Position numbers and translations under genes: made by a program | The notes under the pieces: generated by a model | What the model was told of the DNA's origin: nothing | The model's database searches: none | Seen by the model: the letters and a program-made list of their open reading frames with translations, nothing else | In this document: piece after piece, positions 9,232 through 16,585 of the stretch | How positions within the stretch are numbered: position 1 is the first letter of the stretch | Layout: each line of letters opens with the position of its first letter | Origin: Deltaproteobacteria bacterium | GTDB taxonomy: Bacteria > Bdellovibrionota_B > Oligoflexia > Oligoflexales > CAIYRB01 | Assembly: GCA_016874735.1 (NCBI GenBank) | Contig: VGTI01000004.1 | Coordinates: 62,001-126,000, forward strand | Direction of reading: 5' to 3' | Length of the DNA: 64,000 nt

Positions 9232-10752
9232 TTATCTATGCGCCCAACGGGCCTGCATCATTATGACAAGATCCTGGTAACGACGAAAGATCTCAGTATA
9301 GGTCGCAACTCTTTGCCTTTGAGGCGTGAAGATTCTTTCTCCGTTAAATTCTAGGTGACTGCTGACGATATCAGCAATGCTTGTGGCGCGGCCTCGACTG
9401 TGTTCAAGACACCACAGTGCCTGAAGGGCGGCACCAAAAGCAGCCGCCTCGCCATGAGGTGACACCTTGACTTCGAGATCTAATACATCCGCAATAATCT
9501 GTAACCACTCTTTACTATGGGCACCGCCGCCTGTCACGGTTGCTACGCGGCTGACTAAACCTTGCCGTTGCATGGATTCAAATCCCCAGCGAAGACTGAA
9601 GACTGTGGCCTCAACTACCGCACGCATTAAATTGCAAGCACTGGTATTAAGCGAAGTCAATCCGAAGAAAGTACCTGTTCCAAGGGGACACTCGGGGGTT
9701 CTTTCACCTCCAAAAAAGGGCAGCGCGACAATACCACCAGCGCCCACCTCACTTGCCTGCAGATTCCGATCAAACTGATCTAAATTTATGCCCATAGTTG
9801 CACGGACTAATTCGGTTGCAGAGGTACAATTAAGGGAACAAGCTAGAGGCAGGTAGCCACCTGTTGATGAGCAAAACGATGCAAAATCACCTTGATCAGA
9901 GACTGTTGGTGTTTCGGCATACGCAAATAGGGTGCCGGATGTACCCAAACTAATCGTGAGTGCCCCGGGAAACACAGCTCCAGTGCCGATGGCGGCCATC
10001 ATATTGTCACCACCGCCGACTGCTACCATGACGTCTGCGGGGATCCCCAGCTCAGCCGCGATATTAGATTTTACGCAACCAATAGATTCGTAAGATGGAC
10101 AAATGTCGGGTAGGGCAAGAAGGAGGTCTCTGCTGTCATCGATGGCACGGAGTACTTCCTTACTCCACTGGCGGCGCCGAATATCGAAAAATCCCGTTCC
10201 CGATGCATCGCCAGCTTCAGCTGTGATACGCCCTGTAAAGTAATAATTCAAATAGTCATGCGGTAATAAAATATGCCTCATCTCGTTATACGCAGTAGGC
10301 CTATTTTTTTTAAGCCACAGCAATTTAGACGCTGTGTATCCAGGTAGAATGGGATTACCGATCAACCTAATTACTGCCTCGCGCCCACCTAGAATGGCCT
10401 CAATCTCATCACATTCCGCTAATGTTGAAGTGTCGTTCCAGAGCTTTACGGGTGCCACGACTCGACCATCTTCGCCCAACGCGACCAATCCGTGCTGTTG
10501 ACCCGATACCGCCAAAGCTAATGCTCGCTGTTTCTGGGTGCTCGGCAACGCAGCGAAACACTCCCTCAACCCGTCAAGCCACCAATCCGCGGCCTGCTCG
10601 CGGGCACCATCTTCACCGACAAATAACGCAAGTGAGCTACGAGCCGTGGCCACTTCGTGGCGCAACCGAAAGTCATAGAGCACTACTTTAATGCCCTGAG
10701 TCCCAAGATCAACACCAACGACAACTGATCGATCATCATATTTGTCAGACAA
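9232..10752 (-). CDS. xylB: xylulokinase (FGGY family)
   Basis: Phosphorylates D-xylulose to xylulose 5-phosphate, feeding the pentose phosphate pathway. The 506 residues show the N-terminal ATPase fold motif [26 protein letters not shown] and KLWNDTST substrate-side motifs, and the C-terminal phosphate-binding [19 protein letters not shown]. The start is a TTG at 10752 with GAGG 7 nt upstream; no in-frame ATG precedes the first conserved strand. Together with xylA it makes an isomerase/kinase pair, which supports xylulose rather than another FGGY substrate. Confidence 0.95.
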   Translation of the reverse strand: MSDKYDDRSVVVGVDLGTQGIKVVLYDFRLRHEVATARSSLALFVGEDGAREQAADWWLDGLRECFAALPSTQKQRALALAVSGQQHGLVALGEDGRVVAPVKLWNDTSTLAECDEIEAILGGREAVIRLIGNPILPGYTASKLLWLKKNRPTAYNEMRHILLPHDYLNYYFTGRITAEAGDASGTGFFDIRRRQWSKEVLRAIDDSRDLLLALPDICPSYESIGCVKSNIAAELGIPADVMVAVGGGDNMMAAIGTGAVFPGALTISLGTSGTLFAYAETPTVSDQGDFASFCSSTGGYLPLACSLNCTSATELVRATMGINLDQFDRNLQASEVGAGGIVALPFFGGERTPECPLGTGTFFGLTSLNTSACNLMRAVVEATVFSLRWGFESMQRQGLVSRVATVTGGGAHSKEWLQIIADVLDLEVKVSPHGEAAAFGAALQALWCLEHSRGRATSIADIVSSHLEFNGERIFTPQRQRVATYTEIFRRYQDLVIMMQARWAHR

Positions 10753-10802
10753 AATTCACCTCGGTGCGTCAAACCGGCTTCACCGTTCGAGCATAACACC
10801 GA

Positions 10803-11705
10803 TTAGAGGGTGGGATCCTGTTTAAAGGTGTTGGTAGGCGAACAAAACTGCGCCACTGGTGCTGTGGACTCAGCCACGCATACTAGAGCGGCTGCCGCTA
10901 TCACAGCACCCAAAGTTTCCAGACGCTTGTCTGCCATCATCAGCCCTCCACCGATAGCACCAGCTAGCGTGCAGCGGTGTTTCAAATCAAGTCCGGACGG
11001 TAATTTACATGCCTCGAAACTGATTTGGTTAGGCGACATATCCTCAGCCACGATGGGATCGGGGGTACACTTGGGCTGATTGTACTTGCCGCAGTTGCTG
11101 TTTACCGAGCGGCTTACCGTACCTATGGCAGCTTCTTGGTTTATGCGATCGATCTCGTCTTGAAGGTTCTGTTGCTCAATTTGAGGCCTCGCTTGTCGCT
11201 CCGGGATATTAAAATACTTAAATGCCCTCCCTACATTCTTTTCGATATCGTAGGGTGATACGTTCTTAGGATTTAAGCCTTGCATGCGCCAAAACGAACC
11301 CAGGGACCGCCAGCGTATCGCCAGTGCCTTAATCTTCGGTAACGTGACCATGAATTTGTCTTTGACGTTTTCTACCCTCATCACGCCATCTAACGTCAGC
11401 GCATCATTGACGACCCGACTCTCGACAGCATTGATGAACTCATGAAAATTGGCACTTGCGAGCTTTTGGATCCGATCCTCAAGCACAAGCCCAGGATCGA
11501 CTCCCTCAGCGCCCCCAACGGTAAGACCGCCGTACAGCTGCTCCGCATTGACTTTGGGCGGAAGTGGCGCTTTCTGAGCGCCGCTGTCCCCGAACGTAGC
11601 CTCAGACGGTTTGCTAGTTTTCGACACCACGGACCCACCGGAACAGGCGCTGCTTGCAAGCAGAACCGCTGAGCTTATGATGGTTACCCACCTAGGTGTC
11701 GTCAT
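10803..11705 (-). CDS. putative lipoprotein of unknown function
   Basis: Protein of 300 residues. The N-terminus MTTPRWVTIISSAVLLASSAC looks like a lipoprotein signal, though Ser at -3 makes the lipobox imperfect. The mature part has a low-complexity start, a charged helical middle (RQARPQIEQQNLQDEIDRIN), and a C-terminal region with six cysteines around a small hydrophobic stretch (LGAVIAAAALVCVAES), suggesting disulfides in the periplasm. I do not recognise a family. It lies downstream of parB in the same direction, separated by 167 bases, and 50 bases before xylB. Confidence 0.6.
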   Translation of the reverse strand: MTTPRWVTIISSAVLLASSACSGGSVVSKTSKPSEATFGDSGAQKAPLPPKVNAEQLYGGLTVGGAEGVDPGLVLEDRIQKLASANFHEFINAVESRVVNDALTLDGVMRVENVKDKFMVTLPKIKALAIRWRSLGSFWRMQGLNPKNVSPYDIEKNVGRAFKYFNIPERQARPQIEQQNLQDEIDRINQEAAIGTVSRSVNSNCGKYNQPKCTPDPIVAEDMSPNQISFEACKLPSGLDLKHRCTLAGAIGGGLMMADKRLETLGAVIAAAALVCVAESTAPVAQFCSPTNTFKQDPTL

Positions 11706-11827
11706 AGATTGCCTCTAATATACCACTGTACGTAGTTGCTTATCGGCAGAATGACGCCCATACTTTAGTCGAAACACAACTTATTCGTTTTATTTTATTT
11801 AAATCGGATAGTTAAGACATGGGAAAG

Positions 11828-11846
11828 GTGAGGGCGTAGCCCACAC
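11828..11846 (-). terminator. possible weak terminator downstream of parB
   Basis: Between parB and the lipoprotein gene the minus strand reads GTGTGGGC-TAC-GCCCTCAC, an 8-bp stem with one T-T mismatch and a 3-nt loop. It is followed by CTTTCCC rather than a proper U-run. It could slow or end the parAB transcript, but a simple hairpin is equally likely. Confidence 0.3.
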
Positions 11847-11872
11847 CTACCACCACGCAAGCAACACGCCAG

Positions 11873-13225
11873 CTACCTCATAATACCAAGAAACTTCAGG
11901 GCCTTTTCAATCAGTTGACGCTGCTCTCGCGAAACTTCGCTCAAGTTGCAGAACTCATCTAGTTTCGCCCGCATCTGAGCGCCGCGCTTCAGTTTGAGTT
12001 TTGACTCGCGGTGAGCGGAAAATCGATCGATCAGTGCGTGTAGTTCGGACGTGGTTCTCTCTCCCGCTGCCAACATGTTGAGTAGGAAGCGGGTTGTAAC
12101 CTTAGAACCCAATTCACGCAGACGTTTTTTTACTCCGCCGTCCCACGCCGAAGCTCGGAGATACTTGGCAACCGTACGCTGGTCGGCGTCGAGCAATGCG
12201 GCAATTTCATGCACCGACATACCTTGTCGGGCCAATAGACCGTAGCCGTCGGCCTTGTCGAGAAAATGTAGATCCTCTCGATTTATATTCTCAGCTAGAC
12301 CAGCCAGAGCTCGATGCCGCTCAGACTTGAACTGCTTGAGCGCACACACGACCTCGGTTTGGCCCAGATGCTCTAAAGCAAGTAGTCGACGATGACCAGA
12401 AACACAGACGTAGCGCACACTGGAGTCGTCATGATCGCGCTCGAGTCTTACCTCTACCACCGGAGGATTTTGCAGCCCGATAGTCTCTATAGAGCTGATC
12501 AAGTTCTTGAATTCAGCTCCTTCGCTATCAATGTCCTGACGCAAGTTTTCGTCGCGATTGATTGACGCCAGCGGAAGCTGCAGAAACCCATTCATGCGGG
12601 CAATTGCGAGTGGAGAAACTTCAGCATCAAGTGGTTCATTTACTTCTTGCTGGAGCAGTAGACGCTCGGCTTCGGCTTCCGAAAGACGAACCAAGGAAAC
12701 CTGAAGTTGCTCTCGTCCGAGTTCACTAGCTGCTAAGACTAGGTCGTGGAGCGACAATAGTTGGAATCGCAGATCCTCATCACTGGTGCCAATAATGTTA
12801 ACTAAAGGTCGGCCAGGCTGAGCGGTAGGCGTAGCCTTCAGTATCTTTTTATAAAGATCGATACGTCCACTTTTACGCGCAGCGACCGTTGCTTGCTCAC
12901 TAAGAAGCAGATCCTTGACTAAGATGGGACCCGGTTCCCCTTTCTCGGCGCGGATCATACATCGCTCGAACCGCGAGAGTGTCGGGGCACCTGCGTCTGG
13001 GACATCCCTATTCGGCATCACCGGGCGCACTCGTCCTGCAGCGCTCGCCCCCACACGCTTCGGCTCGGGTTGCCGTAGTAAAGCATCGACTGCCGCTAAT
13101 GCTTTTGATTTGGCGCTGGACTTGGTCGGCTTAGGTGGAGGATTTTTTTTCTGGCGCTCGTTAACTTTTGACGGACTCTTTGAGTTTGCTCTTGGGTTCT
13201 TCTTGTTGCGCTCTATTGCCCGCAT
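11873..13225 (-). CDS. parB: ParB-family partition protein with long N-terminal extension
   Basis: Protein of 450 residues. The ParB core begins only near residue 215 (LPLASINRDENLRQ), followed by VCVSGHRRLLALEHLG at about 274-287, where classical ParB has GERRxRA in the CTP-binding arginine patch; Glu is replaced by His. A helix-turn-helix follows (GMSVHEIAALLDADQRTVAK, about 335-354). The first 210 residues are an extension: a Lys/Pro-rich tail and a charged, partly helical region, not seen in housekeeping ParB. The start ATG 13225 has AGGAGG 5 nt upstream; the parA stop is 10 nt before. It likely binds the palindromes upstream of parA, which is inference. Confidence 0.85.
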   Translation of the reverse strand: MRAIERNKKNPRANSKSPSKVNERQKKNPPPKPTKSSAKSKALAAVDALLRQPEPKRVGASAAGRVRPVMPNRDVPDAGAPTLSRFERCMIRAEKGEPGPILVKDLLLSEQATVAARKSGRIDLYKKILKATPTAQPGRPLVNIIGTSDEDLRFQLLSLHDLVLAASELGREQLQVSLVRLSEAEAERLLLQQEVNEPLDAEVSPLAIARMNGFLQLPLASINRDENLRQDIDSEGAEFKNLISSIETIGLQNPPVVEVRLERDHDDSSVRYVCVSGHRRLLALEHLGQTEVVCALKQFKSERHRALAGLAENINREDLHFLDKADGYGLLARQGMSVHEIAALLDADQRTVAKYLRASAWDGGVKKRLRELGSKVTTRFLLNMLAAGERTTSELHALIDRFSAHRESKLKLKRGAQMRAKLDEFCNLSEVSREQRQLIEKALKFLGIMR

Positions 13226-13235
13226 GGCTACCTCC

Positions 13236-14126
13236 TCAAATCAGATCGTTGGCGGAAGCCTCGGCTGTCGCCTCGGCCAAAACTTGCTCTTCGATAGCTG
13301 CAAAACTTATGGCGCACTCCGATTTAGCGGTGGCGCTTTTAGGCTTGAGTTTTGGATTGATCTCTTTAGCCAAAGCGACGAAGTCCTTTGCAACCTGGGA
13401 GCTGGGCTCAAAACTCACCACAGGTCTAGCCATGAGTTTAGACGAGGATAGTCTTTTCGATGCGGGGATCACGGTTTTAAAGACGGTATAGTTACCCTTC
13501 TTAGCACCAGATCTAATCTTGGCCTCAAGCTTGCGATGGGTGGCTTCAGCTTTGTCGTACTTAGTAACCAATACGCCGAGTAGAGATAAGCTGCGATTGT
13601 AGCGCTTTTTGATTGTTTCTATTTGGAGAAACATATCGGTTAAGCCGACGATGGGGTCCAACTCTGCAAAGAGAGGCACTATGTAGTAATCACTAGCAAC
13701 CAGAGCACTTAGGGTGAGGCAATCCATGTCGGGGTGGGTGTCGAAAATAACGACATCATAATTTCCGATCGCTTTATCGTCTCGCCAGCTGTCGAAAAGG
13801 TACTCTCTTCCAAGCGCACTGTTGCGTGACTTAGCATAGTCGAGCAACGCTCGATGGCTCCCGATCAGATCGACGTTCTTCACCTCAGTGTGATTTATAG
13901 CCTCGAGCACGGTGCTTTTGTCGGTTAACACGGAGTATATATTACCCCCCGTTTCCCCTCTCGCCTGACCTAGACCAGTCGTGGCATTGCCTTGAAAATC
14001 CAAGTCAACCACGAGTACTTTTTTTCCCTGCCCCCCCAGAGCTGCAGCTAAATTGATGACAGCCGTTGTCTTGCCGACACCACCTTTAAGATTGGCAACA
14101 GTAATCATGGTGCACTTGCGTTTCAT
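13236..14126 (-). CDS. parA: ParA-family partition ATPase
   Basis: Protein of 296 residues with the deviant Walker A of ParA/MinD proteins (LKGGVGKTT right after the start), the A' motif VVDLDFQGN and the Walker B region VVIFDTHPDMD. It lacks an N-terminal DNA-binding domain, as in chromosomal and type Ib ParA. ATG 14126 with GGGAG 10 nt upstream is chosen over TTG 14147. It is followed by parB, so the pair should act as a partition or positioning system. The C-terminal 40 residues (after NPKLKPKSATAKS) extend past the core. Whether this is the main chromosomal system or a second one cannot be decided here. Confidence 0.92.
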   Translation of the reverse strand: MKRKCTMITVANLKGGVGKTTAVINLAAALGGQGKKVLVVDLDFQGNATTGLGQARGETGGNIYSVLTDKSTVLEAINHTEVKNVDLIGSHRALLDYAKSRNSALGREYLFDSWRDDKAIGNYDVVIFDTHPDMDCLTLSALVASDYYIVPLFAELDPIVGLTDMFLQIETIKKRYNRSLSLLGVLVTKYDKAEATHRKLEAKIRSGAKKGNYTVFKTVIPASKRLSSSKLMARPVVSFEPSSQVAKDFVALAKEINPKLKPKSATAKSECAISFAAIEEQVLAEATAEASANDLI

Positions 14127-14217
14127 CGCGACAAGTCTCCCAGACAAAATGGTTTAACAAATTGTATTTGTTTTGAAGATGGTATCTGGGGTGAGATGAA
14201 CTTGTAAACAGACAAAA

Positions 14218-14268
14218 GTGAAACCGTTTCACGCAAACCGCACAATGCGATCGGTGAAACGGTTTCAC
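14218..14268. repeat. pair of mirror-image 15-bp palindromes upstream of parA (candidate centromere/operator)
   Basis: GTGAAACCGTTTCAC at 14218-14232 and GTGAAACGGTTTCAC at 14254-14268. Each is a perfect 7-bp inverted repeat around one base, and each is the reverse complement of the other; centres are 36 bp apart. Between them lies a smaller palindrome, CGCACAATGCG (14239-14249). The half-sites GTGAAAC/GTTTCAC are those of the classical parS (GTTTCAC-GTGAAAC) but in swapped order. Position directly upstream of parAB suggests a ParB or autorepressor site. On the minus strand the whole unit could also fold as a 15-bp stem followed by TTTTGTCTG, so a terminator for the M13 peptidase gene is the main alternative. 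Confidence 0.65.
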
Positions 14269-14284
14269 TCGAGGGTCATTATTT

Positions 14285-16327
14285 CTACCAAACCCGACAG
14301 CGGTTACGGGGATTCATTGCGGCACCTTCCTTGCATGAGAAGGCTTTGCTGAATTCGTCGTAGTTACTCAGGGGACCATTTACACGGTACCTTGCTGGGG
14401 AATGCGGATCAGTGGTGGCCCTTAGCCGCGCCATCTCTGGTCGCATCTTTTGACACCAGGTCTGGGCATAGCCAATAAAGAATTGCTGAGCGGGGGTAAA
14501 GTCTTCGATGGATTCAGCCTCTCTTGACGCCGTCTCTTTCCATGCTTCATAAGCTAGTCGAATACCGCCCTGATCAGCAATGTTCTCCCCCAGGGTCAAT
14601 TTGCCGTTCACATGCAAATCATCGATAGCCACAAACTTCGAATATTGATCCACAATACACTCTGCACGACTGTCAAATTCTTTGCCTACCTTCGGGCTCC
14701 ACCAGTCACGCAGATTCCCCTTAGCGTCGAATTTCCGACCCTGATCATCAAAGCCATGCGTTAATTCGTGCCCCATGACCATACCTATCCCGCCAAAATT
14801 TAAAGCTGCGGGACGGCCCTCTTGGTAAAATGGTGCCTGCAGAATTCCAGCTGGAAAAACCATCTTGTTGTTATCGGCGCTGTAGTAGGCATTGACCATG
14901 GATGGAGGCATGTGCCATTCTCCGCGATCGACCGGCCGTCCAATTTTATCAAGGTAAAATCTTGCATTGAAAGTTGCCGCACTTACCGCGTTGGCATAAT
15001 AACTTTGCCTATTGATAGTTAGGCGCGAGAAATCACGCCATTTATCTGGATAACCGATCTGATTCACGATGGTATGAAGCTTTTGATCAGCTTGATCTCT
15101 AGTGGCTTGATCCATCCAGTCAAGTGCCTTAAGGCGCTCACCCATGGCGATCTCAATAGCTTTGATCATCTGTTGAGCTTCAACCTTCGCCTTTGGGCTA
15201 AATGTCTTAGCTACGAACACCTTCCCCAAGGGCTGACCCAAAGCTTCGAGTGTACTATTTACGCATCGTTTCCACCTGGGTTTGATCTGTGGCTGCCCCG
15301 TCAGAGTCTTGGCAACAAAATTAAAATCCTCCTCCACGAAGACCTTACTGAGTGCTGAAGCGCCCGCGTGCAGGCCGTGCCACCGTAGATACGTTCGCCA
15401 CTGCTCGAACGTTAGGCTCTGCAGCAGCTTCTCGACACCGGCAAAGAACTTAGGGACGTCGACGTTGATCGCAGTGAGGCCGGGATACCCCAAAGTGGCA
15501 AAATAAGTCGTCCAATCGAAGCTGGGGGCTAACTTTACTAAACCATCCCGATCAAGTCGGTTATACATCGCATTGGGATCGCGGCGTACCACTTTATCTG
15601 CCGATACTTTTGCGAGTTCTGTTTCTATTTTGATTACGGTATCTGCATCTCTCACGGCTTGTTGATCACTCTCGCCGTACAGCTTCAGCATGGTTTGCAC
15701 ATGAGACCGAAACTTGGCTCGAATCTCGGCAAATCTTTTGGAGTCCGACAGGTAATAATCGCGATCTGGAAGGGTTAAACCACCTTGATCCGCATCCGCA
15801 ATCATTTGCGACGAATCTTTATAGTCCTGCCCAGCTCCAAAACCAAAGATGGCTCCTGCGCCCTCTAGGTGATAGCGTGCTACCTGCACGGCCAAGGCTT
15901 TTTTATCTTTGATCACCTCAACAGCATCAAGACGGCGCTTTAGCGCACCAAGCGATTTCGTCTCAATGCCGTCTTCATCCATGCAGGATGCGTAATAGTC
16001 ACCAATGAGTTTGGCCTCACGATCGCCGACGGGTAAATTGCCGGCGGCATACTGCTCAAGCGCGGATCTTAATAGTTCTTCGTTCTGCTTAGTTAATGTC
16101 GCAAATCCACGCGACCATTCTGGCCGATCGTCAGGTATTTGCGCTTGGTTTATCCACCCACCGCATGCGAACTGATAAAAGTCTTCACACGCATCAGTGG
16201 ACCTGTCTAGATCGACAGGATCAATAGCTGCAGCCACAGCCATTGGTGCCTGCGAGGCGGACAATATTACACTAAGGGCTAGCGGTAGGGAGCTTAGTCC
16301 CAAGGGGCGATAACTGCTCAATTTCAT
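14285..16327 (-). CDS. M13-family zinc metallopeptidase (neprilysin/PepO-like)
   Basis: Protein of 680 residues with an N-terminal signal peptide (through about AVAAA), so it is exported. The zinc site is complete: HELTH at residues 520-524, with the third ligand E581 in GENIADQGG. The family substrate-binding stretch VNAYYSADNNKMVFPAGILQ precedes it, and the C-terminus CRVW matches the usual CxxW ending. N-terminal DRSTDACEDFYQFACGGW is also characteristic. It cleaves oligopeptides; many diderm bacteria have several copies. Its gene is transcribed away from the histidine kinase and stops about 16 bases before the palindrome block. Confidence 0.95.
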   Translation of the reverse strand: MKLSSYRPLGLSSLPLALSVILSASQAPMAVAAAIDPVDLDRSTDACEDFYQFACGGWINQAQIPDDRPEWSRGFATLTKQNEELLRSALEQYAAGNLPVGDREAKLIGDYYASCMDEDGIETKSLGALKRRLDAVEVIKDKKALAVQVARYHLEGAGAIFGFGAGQDYKDSSQMIADADQGGLTLPDRDYYLSDSKRFAEIRAKFRSHVQTMLKLYGESDQQAVRDADTVIKIETELAKVSADKVVRRDPNAMYNRLDRDGLVKLAPSFDWTTYFATLGYPGLTAINVDVPKFFAGVEKLLQSLTFEQWRTYLRWHGLHAGASALSKVFVEEDFNFVAKTLTGQPQIKPRWKRCVNSTLEALGQPLGKVFVAKTFSPKAKVEAQQMIKAIEIAMGERLKALDWMDQATRDQADQKLHTIVNQIGYPDKWRDFSRLTINRQSYYANAVSAATFNARFYLDKIGRPVDRGEWHMPPSMVNAYYSADNNKMVFPAGILQAPFYQEGRPAALNFGGIGMVMGHELTHGFDDQGRKFDAKGNLRDWWSPKVGKEFDSRAECIVDQYSKFVAIDDLHVNGKLTLGENIADQGGIRLAYEAWKETASREAESIEDFTPAQQFFIGYAQTWCQKMRPEMARLRATTDPHSPARYRVNGPLSNYDEFSKAFSCKEGAAMNPRNRCRVW

Positions 16328-16585
16328 GTACGACCAACCTACATAATGATGGAATTACATCTCGGGGTGTCACAGCACAGGACGATAGCAAAAATATCGG
16401 TGGGAATTAAACCGTCTTCATGCGCGAGAACATCCAGAGCGATCATAAAAATTATCCACTTTTTAAATTAAAATAAAAAAAACAGGTAGTTACAATACAC
16501 CCCTGCGTTTAGCCTGTGCAAATGTGGTTGCCAAAGCTGCCCCTGGGGGTGATATGCACCTTTAGAGCAGAGGCCTGAGGCTATT
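16328..16585. promoter_or_regulatory. divergent intergenic region between the peptidase and histidine kinase genes
   Basis: Longest gap in the window (258 bases). It contains a very AT-rich run at 16455-16482 that probably holds or flanks promoters for both divergent genes. Apart from the promoter candidate listed separately, I see no ORF or strong hairpin. Confidence 0.45.
16468..16496 (+). promoter_or_regulatory. candidate promoter for the hybrid histidine kinase
   Basis: TTAAAA (16468-16473), a 17-nt AT-rich spacer and TACAAT (16491-16496), the latter matching five of six bases of the sigma-70 -10 consensus. It would give a leader of roughly 80 bases before ATG 16586, which has GAGG 5 nt upstream. 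Prediction by eye only. Confidence 0.4.

Noticed and set aside
12915-13451. 178-codon plus-strand frame opposite parB and parA
   Set aside because: No ribosome binding site or recognisable protein; the minus-strand genes have clear motifs and Shine-Dalgarno sites in the same interval.
14254-14268. Reading the palindromes as LacI-family operators
   Set aside because: GAAACCGTTTC resembles such operators, but no LacI-type regulator or sugar gene is adjacent and two mirror copies beside parAB fit a partition site better. Not excluded.
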